In this document: piece by piece, positions 35,333-49,745 of the stretch | Position numbering within the stretch: the first letter of the stretch is position 1 | Layout: each line of letters starts with the position of its first letter | Origin: Morella rubra | Taxonomy: Eukaryota; Streptophyta; Magnoliopsida; Fagales; Myricaceae | Assembly: GCA_003952965.2 (NCBI GenBank) | Contig: CM025853.1 | Span: 2,510,271 to 2,574,270, forward strand | Direction of reading: 5' to 3' | DNA: 64,000 nt | Made by a program: the position numbers and the translations under genes | Notes under the pieces: model-generated | The model's input: the letters and a program-made list of their open reading frames with translations, nothing else | The model's database searches: none | What the model was told of the DNA's origin: nothing

Positions 35333-35839
35333 TAAAAACAAATTTGGTCTTCGTAGAAATGGCGAACATTTCCCACGCGGCGTGAGCAAGCGAAGCGCTT
35401 TTTTTTGCACTTCTGACGCAACTAGTAGGCCCATGTTAGGTGACTCGAGCCTTTTTAGTGGGGTGATTTGGAAGTCATCCAAATTTTGCTTAGGACCTCT
35501 AGGCTACTCACAATTTTTTACCCACAGGCCACAGCTTCGATCATTTAAACGGTATCTTTGATTTTTCTAATTTGTATAAATATTCTCATAGAAAAAATTC
35601 AATTTTCAATTTTCATAAGCAGCCCATGCTAAAAATATATATATAGCAAATCGCTTGCAAAGATTCATGCCCTGTACTCTTTCTTTGAAGAGATGGAAAG
35701 AGTTGAAAGTAATATGCGCATCTACAAATTTGATAATGTTGAAACCAGATAGCTGTTATTTATGAAGAGGCAGATTAGGAGACCGAGAAAAATGTGAAAC
35801 ACTCACTCAAGCCTGGAACTAAAAAATACGAAAAAGGAT

Positions 35840-35908
35840 GTGGCTGCTGGGATTCGAGCCCGTCTCCACGGCCACAACGTGGAATTCTTACTACAAAACT
35901 ACAGCCAC
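35840..35908 (-). pseudogene. tRNA-His(GTG)-like sequence (copy 2)
   Basis: This is the duplicate of 6376-6444, with the same anticodon GTG and the same shortened T arm. Confidence 0.7.
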
Positions 35909-36306
35909 ATTTTGCTTTGTTCAACCCCATATTTAAGTAATACTATTACGTATTGCTTTCCTTCCACATTCTTTGGGTAAGAGGTATGCGTAAAATTATT
36001 GAGATGTCATTTTGCAATATTTTTTAGAAGATGTAAAAATTTAAGATACAATTGTCACCTTTTAGTCACAGTACATAATAAAGTATGTGTATTCTAATAT
36101 TTTTAATGTTTTTAGTCTTTAATTTTTGTTATTGTAATTTTAAGATAATTTTTTATATTACGAAAAAAAAAAATTTTTTACTATTTTACTTTAAAATTTG
36201 ACTCTTATAAATTTTCATCTAGATCCGTCACTGCTCATCCAACTCCAATTCACCGTGGAGTGAGGGTATTGATCACAAACGGAAGATGGTGTTTCTCCCA
36301 CGACAG

Positions 36307-38434
36307 GTTCTACTTCACGCTCTCGCAAATCCAATAATACAATTTAAGAAAGATCGTGACTTTGAAGCTCTTCTTTTTATGATTGATCTTATAATTAACT
36401 AGCTAGGAGTCTAGGACAAGACATCTAACGCTTTGAGGGGATTTGTCAGACGAGTGAAGTCCGTCGAGTTTCCAGGGTTCAGCCAACGGATATATGTCAT
36501 TTTCTCAATTATATTATGAGTGCTTCAGCTAGAGCTGGTGATCCTCGAGAAAAAGTGGGCCCATGCAACAACAGACTAGGATCAATGGCGTTTTCCGAAA
36601 TCCGAATATCGTGGTGCCGTACAATGTCAGAATTGAACAACGCTGTTCAATGGGTTCTCTTCCGCGTAAGACTTCATTAATATGCACATGCATGGCACAG
36701 ATCGATCGGGATCATCTTCTCTCGCATCATTAATTTGGCCAGCGACCTCTTTGTTGTTAAATCTCTATCATATTGACTTCCGCGCGGAAAGTGAAAGAAA
36801 ACAAACTCTGTTGTCGTTTGTTTGTGTAATATTTTGGATAGGAAAATTTTTAATAAAAATAAATATATTTTAAATTTTTAATTTAATTATATATATTTTA
36901 TTTTATTTTTTAATAAAATAAAATTTTTTAAAATTTTAAGAATATTTTTTAAAATTTTAACAAATAAACACCTCTTATATATCAATACAGATTAAGCAGT
37001 GTTCGGCTGTCAAAATTTTGAATATTAAAATTAATGAAAAAGTGAAGAAAGAAGTTATTGAAATTAATGTTTTATATTTATTTAAAATAAAAAATGATAA
37101 TTTGATGAAGAAAGAATTTTAAAAAATTATTTTATTAGAATAGAAATTTTAAGAAACATCACCTAAAACCGGTGGACATATTCCTCCCTCTGGAGAGAGT
37201 TAGTACTGAGGTCAAATCCCTCCATACCCGCGGGCTAAGTCCTGCTCCACCAGTTGCCTAAAAAAAACTTCCAACCAATTAATTAACTCAGTTCTCTCGC
37301 AACATGTAGCAACCCATCAAGATCAAAGCTGCTCCACACAATCAAGCAGCATCACCTACTCTTTTTTTCTTTTTCTTTTTCTTTTTTTATTATGCGAACT
37401 GCATCACCCACTCGATCGCTTAATTCCTAATTTCCTACCATGACTTGTGGTCTTAATTTTGCCCCATTTCTAGCTCTATGATGGCTAATTGTGTGTGCAC
37501 CACTTGTGTTTAGCATGGCCATATATAAACATATTCGTCTGTTTTTTAAAAAAAAAATTAAAAAAAAAAAGAGAAGAGGGCAATTACCAGTATAAAAATT
37601 CTCCCTGATATAACAATAAAAACACCTTTACTGTAAAATATCCTGTTTGAATTATAATTATTATTCATTAAAGTGAGACCATCGCCACAACATCATCAAA
37701 AATATCAGTCAATCTGAACTCATCCACTTTCTGTATGATGACATCGTTGTAAAAGTTGTTTATAAATTTTAGCCGAGTTAGCTTGGCCCTAAGAAAGGTA
37801 ATAATTCATGTAACGCGTGAACCTCCAAGCACACACCTTGGTAAAAGTCACTATTATATATAAATAAATAAAAATCAATTACAGGGTTAATGTTCGGCTT
37901 CTAAGTTCTAAGCATATAAGCCAAAGCAATCTATAACTTCAAAACAACAGTGTCAGTAGTTAGTAAATCAACCACATGTACGCGTTCCTAAATTTAAAAG
38001 TCCTTAATGTCTCCCAAATCGATAGTCTAGAAAAATGGTAATAAAATTTTATGAGTAGCCTAGCTAGTAGCTACTCAAAAACGCATCACTGGTTTATTAA
38101 TTTTCTAATGTGTCAAGAATATGTACGTAAAATCAGAAAATCATCAACTCGTATATCAAACCAGAAATATCGCAATGTACAGTTAAATACTAATTCAACA
38201 GTTAGCAATAAAATATACGAAGTAGAGCATTCCACTCAATGCCAAACGCTTTTGCTCTCACTCTGACTTGTGATATTCGGTTGCAAAAAAAAAAAAAAAA
38301 ATTGTAGAAAATTTGATAATGATGTGAATATTTATATAAATTTGAGTTTTATTAGGATTTGGAAATAGTTGTGAATTTTTTTAAAGATATTTTATTGTCT
38401 ATTGATTTTTATTGAACTTAAATATTAATTTTTT
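36307..38434. other. Intergenic (copy 2)
   Basis: This is the duplicate of 6843-8970: AT-rich MITE-like stretch near 36830-36979, no gene seen. Confidence 0.4.
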
Positions 38435-38956
38435 GAGTTAATTACAATTTCTCCCTCAAACTGTCACTCAATTTTCAAATGTTCTACAAACTTTAACTCG
38501 TTGCAACTGGTCCTCACAAATTATACTTCTCATTGCAATTCATCCCCTAACCTGCTGAAGTTATTATATCGTACGATTTTTGTCTCATGTAAACGACACG
38601 TGACCTTTTTCATACTTGAAAAGACAAATTTGATCAATTCAATTCTAAGTGAGTCATTTTTTTTTAATTAAAAAAATTATCTAATTACATATTATTTTTT
38701 GACTCTAAAAATTGTTAGAAGCACAGCAGAAGACTAGAGATGACTCAAACAAGAGTAAAATTATCTTTTCACGTAAGGAGTATGTTATGTGTCTATTAAG
38801 TGGGATAGAAACCATTCAATAAAACAACTTTAGTTGGTTGAGAGATAAAATTACAATAAGAAGTATAGTTTATGAGGGTAAATTACAACCAGTTAAAATT
38901 TATGAGGTATTTCAGAATCGAATGATAATTTGAAGGGAAAAATTATAATTAACCCT
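38435..38956. repeat. Foldback MITE, about 520 bp (copy 2)
   Basis: This is the duplicate of 8971-9492, with the same long imperfect inverted arms. Positions 38957-39589 are the presumed promoter region of the second cyclase. Confidence 0.65.
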
Positions 38957-40076
38957 ACTTTTTTTAATGGCCGACCTTTAGTCAAGTTGTTTAGCCACTG
39001 GGAATGTCACCCACAGCTGGTTGAAGTCCAATTTATGAAAGACGAAAGGACGGCCAAAAGGGTGATTTCTTCCGAAAGTTGATGTGTTTCACCAATGCCA
39101 TGGATGGTTTGCTCTTGCTAAAGGTATCAAACAAACGTTCAAGAGAAAGATCAAAAAGAAAAAGGTTTAGGAATTCGACTGCGTGGTTTTGCAAAGCCAG
39201 TCAAACTCTCCGATGGTATATATTGATTCACGAAACTCTTGGCGACGTTTGGCTCATTTTAAAAAAAAAATTCAAATTTTTTTTTACAAACTAATAATTT
39301 TTTAAATTTAAATTTTTTTTAACAAATTTTTTACTAATTTTAAAAAAATCTACATTATTTCTAATAAAAAAAACAAAAAAAATAGTTTTAAAACCAAACC
39401 AAACGTAATCCGTATTTTTTGAGGAACGCGTGCAACCAGTCAATCTAGATTCTACAGGAAGAAGAATGCGGTACAACTAAAGAGACTTGCTGAAGCAAAA
39501 AATAAATAAAAAAGAGAGACTCGCTGACACCGGCCTACCTACCAGCCTTTTCTCTTCCATCCTCCAGATCTCTCTCCTACTCGGGCTACTTATATGTAGG
39601 AGGGCGTGGCCTCATTCCGAATACACTGCATCCCGTTCTTTCTCTAAGCCTCTTGGAAATCTGGAGGAACAAACTTTAGAACTCTTCTTGGTCTCTAGGC
39701 ATTTTATGGTATGCAAGGAGTATATATTAGTCTGTCCCTTGGCATTCATTTCTCTAAAAGTAATTCAGAGATGTTATGCTATCTTGGCCGAAAGCAGCAC
39801 TGGCCAACTTCTTTTAGCATGTTTTATTAATATCTGCTAGCTTAATAATTTCTTTTACGAGAGTCACTCTTATCAAAGACTATTTTGCGGACGAATTACG
39901 ATATTTTAGTTTTCTATATACAAAAAAAAAGTGACCGATTAGTTCTAGCAGAGCTAATGGTTTTCAAACTTCTTAGGGAATCTGTCATACTCTCTCTCTC
40001 TCTCTCTCTCATTTTATTATGTGCATATCAGTGCTAATTCGGTAGTGATCATCTTGTCAGATTGTATTCCGTGAGG

Positions 40077-43000
40077 ATGTGGAAGTTGAAGATAGCCGAA
40101 GGAGGGCCAGGGCTAGTGAGCCTGAACAATTTCGTTGGGCGGCAACACTGGGAATTCGACCCTGGGGCTGGTACACCCGAGGAACGTGCTGAAGTTGAAA
40201 GGGTCCGCGAGGAGTTTAAAAAAAATCGGCTTCGGATGAAACAGAGTGCTGATCTTTTGATGAGAATGCAGGTACGTACCTATGATTTCTGTCTTTTTTT
40301 ATCCAATGTAGTTTCTTTCAGGACATGAAATTGGATATTTCCGCATGTGCAAATAGAAATCCTCTCTCTCTCTCTCTCTCTGTTTCGTTCTAACCATTGT
40401 CGAATATTAACGGAGCAGACGATGGAGTTAGCAGATCTCTTCCACTGTTTAGTCTAGTTAAACACGGAAATTTAGTGCTCCCTAATCCCTATAAGCGCTA
40501 ATGCTAGAGGTGGATCATTAAGCTAAGTTTTCCGGTTTTAATCTTCTTCAATGTTGACTGATAATATGCTTCATGTTTTCGAAAGATAAAAAGTAAGTTT
40601 CAAGAGACCGACTCCACCAACAACTACATAGCTTTATACGCCGCACCAGAGCCTGGACGAGATGGTTAGGGGGCAAGGCTATCAAATTGTAGACCCGAGC
40701 TAGTTTAAAACACATGGCAGCATTATTGCTGAGAGTTAGCTCATAACTGCGCTTATAGGCGCACTGTTACACGTGTTGAAGTTTTGTCTGAGGTGACTCC
40801 ACTGCGTTAAGGTTGGATTATGTTCGTCTGAGCTAGGTAGGAGGTTCAAGATTCGTGCAATCTACTTGGATGAGAGTAGAAACTAGAAAGTAATAACCAA
40901 AATGTACCTAGCAAATCGATAAGAGGTTTGATTTAAGGGTTAAACCGAATTAACACCAAACATGAAGGACACTAATTATGATTACAAGAACACTAATAAA
41001 TTGCTCTCTACACGAATAAAATAAAGGGATAAATACATAATAGGTCTCCGTGGTTTTTACAAAAATAACTTTAGTCCCTAAACAAATTCGGGCATAACAT
41101 AAGTCATTTACGTTTTTTCCCTTTCTTTTGTTATCCTTTCATCCATCGGCATCAAATTTTTTTAACGGTAAAGCCCATTCAGTTTCATCACATGACCAAC
41201 TTTGCCACCTCACAACCCACATCAAAACAAACCGTTTTGCTCTTCAAGTTAAAGATGTAAATGAAATTGGCTCTACTCGTGCATCATTTGTTCAAAATCT
41301 TGATTTAGTCAAGCCCTACCCATTACCCACTCCCCAATCTCCCAATCTCGCAAATCACTGAAGTTCCACTAAAGTTGTCCCCCTTCCAGCTACGACTTCG
41401 AAACTGGAGGTGCCAATGCATTCCTCTTCATCTATGTCTTCTGCGAGCTCAAAACCCGCAAGGGAGGTGTTATGTCACTGTGTTTTAGAAGCTCAGTTGA
41501 AGACATCGTGAACAGAAAAGAATCTAGGACGTAGGTTTTATGGGTGCGCAAGATATGGGTTAGTTACGGTAAGCCACCTCTGTGCATGGATTTTGCAAAC
41601 ATCATGTTCGTTGAAATGCCTGGATGAGTTTAGCTTTGCAATTTCTTTGAATGTAGGGTCGTCGATCTTGCGATTTCTTTGAATGGATCAATCTCCAAAT
41701 GTGCAAGCATTTGACCCAGGTGATTCCAGGGCTGACAAATAACAAACGATAGAGACGAAAAAAATACCTCTATACCAAACGTTAGTGGTCTTGCGACAAA
41801 GGATACCTTCTAGAGCAACGAAAACAAACAGATTGCGACAATGGGTAGCAACAATGTCGCAAGAGAAAGTGTTTGAGGTTAGGTGTTTTAAGAATTTTGG
41901 GATTTCGTATTTACCTAGGGCTCAGGGGGGGAAAGTTCTAGACTTTTGTTTGTTTACAAGCGACAACGTCTGAATTTCATATAAGTCAAATGAATGGATG
42001 TGTACTGCATTTAACACTGTAGTGCACATAAGAGAAACAATTGGTTTTGATGTGGTCTGTGAGGTGGCGAAGTTGGCCACATGGCGAAGCTAAATGGGCT
42101 TTGCCATTAAAAATTTAACGCTGATGGAAGGAAGGATTAAAAAGTGAAAGGGAGAAAACATAAAGGACTTGTGTTATGCCCAAATTTATTTAGGGACTAA
42201 AGTTATTTTTGTAAAAACCACAGGGACCTATTATATATTTATCCCTAAAAGAAACACGGAAAGTACGCCTTCTACGATATTTTACAACTTAGAAATCGTT
42301 TCGGCCTTTATTTTAAACCATGTTTCTTCTATATTATATAAATCAGTCGAAAAAAGAGCACATTATAGTAGTCATATATAAAATAAAGAGCACATTATAG
42401 TAGTCGTATATAAAATAAAGAGTGGGAGGCTGGAAAAAGATCATAAATTTTACTCTTAAGGGCTTGTTTGGAAATGGGTTGTGGTTGTGGTTTTGATTTT
42501 GGGTTCAACTTTCAAATTTCAAATTTTAAGATTTAAATATTGTTTTGTTGTAAGGATTTGTTTGGTTGTTTAAGATTTGGAATGATTTATATGTTAATTA
42601 AATTAAATAATATTAATTTACAGTTATTATAATATTCAAAAAATAAAAAGAAAAATGAAAAATGATTTTAAAAAATAAGAAAAATATATAATTCAAAAAA
42701 TAAGTAGAAAATGATTTCAAAAATATCAAAAATTATAAAAATAGATAAAATATGAAACTAATAAAAAAATATCCATAAAAATTAAAATACCCAAGATAAA
42801 AATGTGCAAGTTTTATGAATAAATAAATTTTCCATTACCTTAACATTACCTTATTTGTTTTCTTGAAATTTTCGTAACATGCTGTTAATTTTTCTTTTCC
42901 TTTTTTTACCAAGAATGTTAATATTTTCTTGCTTTATCCTTTTTTTTTTAGCATACATCTCTATTTTCTCTAAAAATTGTCAATATATTATTTGCACAAA

Positions 43001-46000
43001 ATGAAAAAGAAAAAAGAAAGAAAGAAAAGAATAAGATATATACAATTGTCCTTCTGGTTAAGTATCTCACCAAATGAAATCATTTATGTGGCATTTATGA
43101 CATCAACAATTCATTAATATTTTCTAATTTCATTTGTAGAGTATATCGCCCAAAAGAAAGAATTAAAAACCAAAAACAGGAAAATATGCTTTTAATATTT
43201 TATGACTAGAGATATTTTATCTAAGTAGAATAGGATACAATTTTATCACGGTTAAATGATTTCAATTACATAATATGACCTTATTATCAAAAATATTGAA
43301 TTATTTAAAATAACGTGAAATAAATGCAATTTTTTTTTTTTAAATAAAATTATAGTTTTAATTTTTAAATTTTTATTTTTACAATATTTTATTTTTAATT
43401 TTTAATTTTATATTTTTATATTTTTATTTATAATTTTTTGAATTTTTTTAAAATTATTTTTTATTTTTATTTTAAAATATCATAATAACTATAAATTAAT
43501 ATTATTTAAAATTAAAAAATAAAAAAAATCTTCAACAAAAAAATCCTTACAACTACAATATTTAAATATTAAATTTGTTGAAAGTTGAACCCAAAACAAA
43601 ACCAAAACCACAACTCATTTCCAAACAAACCGTTAAGAGTCAAAAATTATGTTTGATTTAATCTTAAAATTTTTTAAAAATTTTTTTATAATCACTTTTT
43701 TATTGATTTCAATACTTTTTTACTAATTTTTTATAAATTTTAACAATTTTTTTATTAATTTTAAAAAAATTTATACTACTTAAAAAAATTAAATATAAAA
43801 AATATTTTCAAAACTAAACCAAACTTAGTCAAAAGATGTAGGCCAAGACGTCTTTTTCGAATCACAGGGAATTTTGTACTACGTACCATGTGTCAAATTT
43901 TTCCTGCAGCGTGCTTTGAAAAATCAAAAAGCTGTCGAAAGCAGGAGGCACTTCTATATAGGCACGTGGAGCTGCTGTTTTTAAATAGAAATTCTTTGAT
44001 ACTGTTTATTTTTCTAATATTTTAAGTATAAATGTTTTTAATAAAATAAATATTTTTTTAATTTTTTAATTTTTATACTTACACACTTTACTTTTTATAA
44101 ATTTTAATAAAATAAAAATTTTAAAAATATTTTCTAAAATTTTTACGAACAAACACCCTCTACTTTTTCTCTGGAGCTGGTCTCCAGTTTCAGTGTGGGG
44201 CTGCTAATTTTTTCCACGAAATTGGCAATACGTGGTAAAGATTTTTTTATTACACGTTACAAAACAAAAAAAAAGGTCTAAATCTTTGACCTCACTTGAC
44301 TTCCCCTGCAAACTGCCAAAAGAGAAATAGATATAAAATTTTATGTTCTGTACGGACCAAACGGCGGGCTTCTGTTTGTAAAGTTCAATATTTGTGGGCT
44401 ACCAAAGTGAGAAAAAGGTCAAAGGCAGTAAACGCTGTGAACAATTTTGGAGCCCTTCAGCCCCCGTGATTGGGTAATGAACACCCGGCCATCTTGATGC
44501 AATTCCATCTAGCAGAGTTTGCACACATCGAGCTCCTCACACGCGTGGTGTTCCTTTTTCTTCATATGAGTTTAGAAGTGGACCGTGGTATTTATGAATA
44601 TATTAGCTTTATCTCCTAGACAAAAGTATATTAGGATCAGACGGTTTGTGTTTTCTATTTTTTTTTTGGAATCTATAAAGTTTATCTCTCGGGACATTTC
44701 TCTCACTATTTGTTGTGTGAATCTCACAGCTTAGAAAGGAGAACCCATGTGGGCCAATTCCGCCACCAGTGACAGTGAAGGAAACAGAGGTGATAACAGA
44801 GGAGGCAGTGATAACGACGCTGAGAAGAGCATTAACCTTCTACTCTTCAATTCAATCCCACGATGGCCACTGGCCTGCTGAATCTGCTGGCCCATTGTTC
44901 TTCCTTCAGCCCTTGGTATGTATTTTCGTTTATTATGTTTTTTTAGCGACCATATATGAACGTTTGCCTACACTTTTACGCCGCTTGACATGGATATGAA
45001 CAACCACGAAGTACTGTATCCAATTGCACAATTTATTGCATAACCTTTTAAAATAATGTTCCTAGAGAACATAAGGGAAAAACAAAGAGGAAAGATGGCC
45101 GAACTTTCTGTCTTGTTAAATAAAACTCACAAGCAAGTTTTTCAAGGCACTTCTATATTTTCGTAGTTTTGTTTTGGAATACCATTGACTTGTTATATCG
45201 AATCTAAGTTCGTAAGGAATGATTCCCATATGCAGGTAATGGCATTATACGTCACCGGATCTCTGAATGCAGTACTTTCACCAGCACACCAGAAGGAAAT
45301 TATCCGATATCTGTACAATCATCAGGTACTATTCTGTGCTGTTTTTTCTTTTATTTGAACACACTGAAGGCTGGTCTATGTTGAAAGAACTTAGAATTCA
45401 GCCAGCTGGAAATGCCTTGAAACCTATATGAAGAATTGGTTTACTTTGAAACTGTACAATAACTTGTGCTAATTGTGACAGAACGAAGATGGAGGCTGGG
45501 GCTTCCACATAGAAGGTCACAGCACAATGTTTGGTTCGGCTTTGAGTTACATTGCTCTCAGACTACTTGGAGAGGAACCTGAAGATAGTGAAGATAGGGC
45601 TATGGCTAGAGGTCGGAAATGGATCCTTGACCATGGTGGTTTAGTGGCAATTCCATCGTGGGGAAAGTTTTGGGTCACGGTACAACCCTTTGAACCCTAT
45701 TATCCTATTTTGTTTCTGTTCTGAGCAACTCATTATCTTATTTCTTCTTATCTTGCTGACACCTAAAACAATTAGCTCAATAGTCATCCTGATAGTGAAA
45801 AAAAGAAAGCTATATAATTTTAACTGTCTAGATCTCTAAATACACATGGAAAAAAAAAAGAGTTAGTAAATTGACTTATCTCTTGTGCCTGCGTAAAAAT
45901 ACGACTGCTTTAAGATGTGGAAAATATTTTGAAGAAACAAATTGTGTTGCATATTGTATTAACAAACTACATATCTTACCAGAGAGTCAAAGTATAGTCA

Positions 46001-49000
46001 GATATTTGAGTAAATTAGTACAACATGATCGGATCTAAACTTATATAGCTTTAAGATCTGGATGAATGATGCACAACATGTTACCAAACGATGCTGTTAC
46101 ATGTCTACATTCCTTAATATAATCTGTTCCACATCGTGAGCCAGGGCTGTAAAGTAGCGAAGTACAAGAATCTTATAGGTCTAAGTTTGAAGTGAAAACT
46201 CAGTTGCCTCCTTCCATTTATAGGTACTAGGATTGTATGAATGGTCGGGCTGCAATCCACTGCCCCCAGAGTTCTGGCTTCTTCCAGATATCTTCCCCAT
46301 TCATCCAGGTTCTTGTCACTCACTTCTTCTGCTATATTGTACACATTGTAATACGCAGCAGTACCATTATACTACGGGAAATAGTAACGCAGAAGTTGGA
46401 CTAACGCATGTATCTGATACTTGACGCCTTCTTCATACGGATGCAGGCAAAATGTTATGCTACTGTCGCTTAGTGTATATGCCAATGTCTTATCTATATG
46501 GGAAGAGGTTTGTAGGTCCAATCACTAAGTTGGTTCAATCACTAAGACGGGAGTTATACAATGACCATTACGATCAAATCAATTGGAATAAAGCCCGGAA
46601 TACAGTTGCAAAGGTTTGTTGATCTTAGTCTCTAACTTTTTGCATCTGTTCTCTGTATTGCAAAACCTCTTTTGGACATTTTTCTTATTAACAATCCTTT
46701 ATAATGTTTAATGCAAAACTTGACATATGTGGTCATTAGGTGGATCTCTACTATCCGCATCCCCTCATACAAGATATGCTGTGGGGATTTCTTCACCATG
46801 TAGCAGAGCCTGTCCTGTCTCGTTGGCCATTTTCAATGTTGAGAGAGAAAGCGCTAAAATCTGCAATTAGTCATGTTCACTACGAGGATGAGAACAGTAG
46901 ATACCTTTGCATTGGAAGTGTAGAAAAGGTCAATAACTGGTGTTAATAATTCGTATCAAAATGAAAGAGTGCTAAATCGAAGTATTTTGTGTCATCAATC
47001 AACTAATTTGTTTGGGTTTGTTCTATTATAGGTACTGTGTTTGATTGCCTGTTGGGCTGAAGATCCAAATGGGGACGCATACAAGCTTCATCTAGCCAGA
47101 ATTCCAGACAACTATTGGGTTGCTGAAGATGGCTTAAAAATTCAGGTGAGATGAAGTCCCCTGCCCTCTTTTAGGAGCAGGTCATTTTCTGTGGAAAAAG
47201 AAAAAATGTGTAATTAGAATAATCCATGAACATGTAAGCAGGCTGATTAAATTAAGCAACTTCTCAAGCCTGGAGAAAGTGAAATCATGATCAATTTGAA
47301 ATCGTATTTTTTTTACCTGGAAATGTATTAAATAATGCCTCATTTATGTCATGCAGAGTTTCGGCAGTCAGATGTGGGATGCAGGATTTGCTATTCAAGC
47401 GATTCTTTCTTGTAATCTAAATGAAGAATATGGACCTACACTACGTAAAGCACATGACTTTGTGAAAGTTTCACAGGTTTGAATATATATCAATACCCCG
47501 TACACGGCTGTATGAGGATAATCATGCAAAGTAATTTGTTGTTTTGAATTAACTAAATTATGTTGTATTCTAGGTCCGAGATAACCCCTCGGGGGACTTC
47601 AAAGCTATGTATCGACACATAAGTAAAGGAGCATGGACATTCTCAATGCAGGATCATGGCTGGCAAGTTTCTGACTGCACAGCAGAAGGGTTGAAGGTAA
47701 TGTCTCAACTTCATTAAAAAACTATACACTCTCAAGGTTTGTTTAGAAGAAAGAATTTAAATTTGTTAACATATTCACTTTTGCAGGTTGCGCTCTTGTT
47801 CTCACAAATGTCCTCAGACCTGGTTGGGGAAAGAATGGACAGAGAGCGGTTTTATGATGCTGTGAATGTCATTCTTTCACTACAAGTAAGTATTCAACAT
47901 TACATATTCTGTTTTTTGCCCAGGAACAATGATCAAAAGTTCTGCTAGTTTATTATGTAGCAATTTCACTTTTACAACTTTATTATGTATGATCTTTTCA
48001 AAATGCTACACTACAACAATTGACCATCTTTCAATTGCCGGTACAGAGTAGCAGTGGTGGTTTCCCAGCTTGGGAGCCTCAAAGAGCATTCCTCTGGTTG
48101 GAGGTAAGTTCTGCAACAAGCTATGAGTTTCCTTTCCTAGCATGTTTCATGTGTCTTCGATTGTTCACACAAACCAACCTGGTCATGGCCATGACAAGAA
48201 AACATTGTGTTAACTCTGCATTCACTAGTGTACTTTTCGTATCGGTTTCTGCAGAAGTTCAACCCCACGGAGTTCTTTGAAGATACTCTTATTGAACGAG
48301 AGTAAGATACTGTCAGACTTCGGCACGAAATAAGTATGACACTATTAGTCATTTTTGTTTCCTAACATAAAAACTTTTATCATCTAGGTATGTCGAGTGC
48401 ACTTCCTCAGCAGTTCAAGGTCTTACACTCTTTAGGAAATTCTATCCTAGGCACCGGAGAATCGAGATAGATTGTGCTATTTACAGGGCACTGCAATACA
48501 TTGAAGATGTACAAGAACTCGATGGATCATGGTAATATGTCATGTCACATATTGTATTGTTGAAGAGATACTCCTTGATGCATGGCTACCCATTTTTCTT
48601 TTAAACTTGACCCATCTAATTATCAGAAACACAAAGTAGCTTAGTACTCCTATCTGATCAGGAGACTGCGTGAATTACCCTTTTCTTTTATTGTTTGTAT
48701 TAGCATTAGTGAAGTAGAACATTAATAATCTGAGCAAGAAAACAACTTATACAGGTATGGCTATTGGGGGATCTGCTACACCTATGGTATATGGTTTGCT
48801 GTAGGAGCACTAGCAGCCTGTGGTAGAAACTACCAAAATTGTCCTGCATTGCGTAAAGCTTGTGAATTTTTGCTGTCTAAGCAACTGCCTGATGGTGGAT
48901 GGGGAGAAAGTTACTTATCAAGCCAAAACAAGGTATGGACAGTTTGCTTCATCTTGAATTTGAACAATTAAGCCAGGAGAAAGATTAAAGGAAGAACTAA

Positions 49001-49668
49001 AAGTTTAATAATGCCAATGAGAGAGAACTCAAGTAATTAAGTTATTGTTGAAACAGGTGTGGACAAATATAGAGGGCAATCGAGCAAATTTGGTCCAAAC
49101 CGCATGGGCTGTGTTATCCCTCATTGAAGCGGGGCAGGTCAGTGTAATGATTAAGAACTGCATCTTAACATCGTTTGCTCTTCACCTCTCTAACATTGCT
49201 GCATAAGCATTAAAACGTAGATACTCAAGGATATGACTGCTTTAATTTGGAAGGCATAAACAAACATCATATGTTGCTTCCTGATTTCCTTTTTTTGAAA
49301 ATTTAGGCCACAATAGATCCGACACCAATTCATCGAGCGGTACGGATGTTGATCAACTCACAAATGGAAGACGGTGACTTCCCTCAACAGGTAATGAATG
49401 TCTATTGAAAATCCAACATATTAAGTTAATTCAAGTATTCATCGGGATTGTATTTCCTTTGATTTTTCATTTTCCTTCTGTTTAAAGAAAAACATTTTTA
49501 TCCATACCAAGTTGTCTTTTCTCTCATAGCAAAACTGTTGGTTATTGACTGCAGGAAATCACAGGAGTGTTTATGAGGAACTGTACATTAAACTATTCGT
49601 CATACAGAAACATTTTCCCGATTTGGGCTCTTGGAGAATATCGGAGACGAGTTCTATTTGCATCTTGA
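40077..49668 (+). CDS. Oxidosqualene cyclase, lupeol synthase type (copy 2)
   Basis: This is the second complete 18-exon cyclase. Exons: 40077-40271, 44730-44915, 45236-45325, 45482-45679, 46224-46308, 46447-46613, 46740-46928, 47032-47145, 47357-47476, 47574-47696, 47787-47885, 48047-48103, 48255-48301, 48388-48531, 48755-48932, 49057-49137, 49307-49390, 49555-49668. I saw no coding difference from copy 1, so the two genes should make the same 756-residue enzyme (DCTAE and MLCYCR present). The leader, TATA candidate (39590), CT runs and poly(A) signal (49740) are also the same. The effect is likely gene dosage rather than new chemistry, unless upstream sequence beyond the repeat differs. Confidence 0.93.
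41025..42246. mobile_element. Long-TIR Mutator-like element in intron 1 (copy 2)
   Basis: This is the duplicate of 11561-12782, with the same dead GRF finger inside (41473-41569). Confidence 0.6.
42460..43633. mobile_element. PIF/Harbinger-like foldback element in intron 1 (copy 2)
   Basis: This is the duplicate of 12996-14169, with TAA on both flanks (42457-42459 and 43634-43636). Confidence 0.55.
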
Positions 49669-49745
49669 AGTGAGCAGAACAAATAAGGTGGAAAGACAAT
49701 GGTCTGTTCCAATTACATGCAACTTTCCTGCTAGCAAGAAATAAA

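Larger units (their letters stand above)
34932..36235. mobile_element. Non-autonomous hAT element in the cyclase relic (copy 2)
   Basis: This is the duplicate of 5479-6771, longer by the 11-bp insert in the nested MITE. The same imperfect target duplication flanks it (34924-34931 and 36236-36243). Confidence 0.75.
34217..36306 (+). pseudogene. Relic of an older oxidosqualene cyclase (copy 2)
   Basis: This is the duplicate of 4764-6842: exon 16 remnant from about 34220, exon 17 remnants at 34915-34931 and 36244-36306, split by the same hAT insertion. Identical lesions in both copies show that the relic was already dead before the segment duplicated. Confidence 0.8.
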
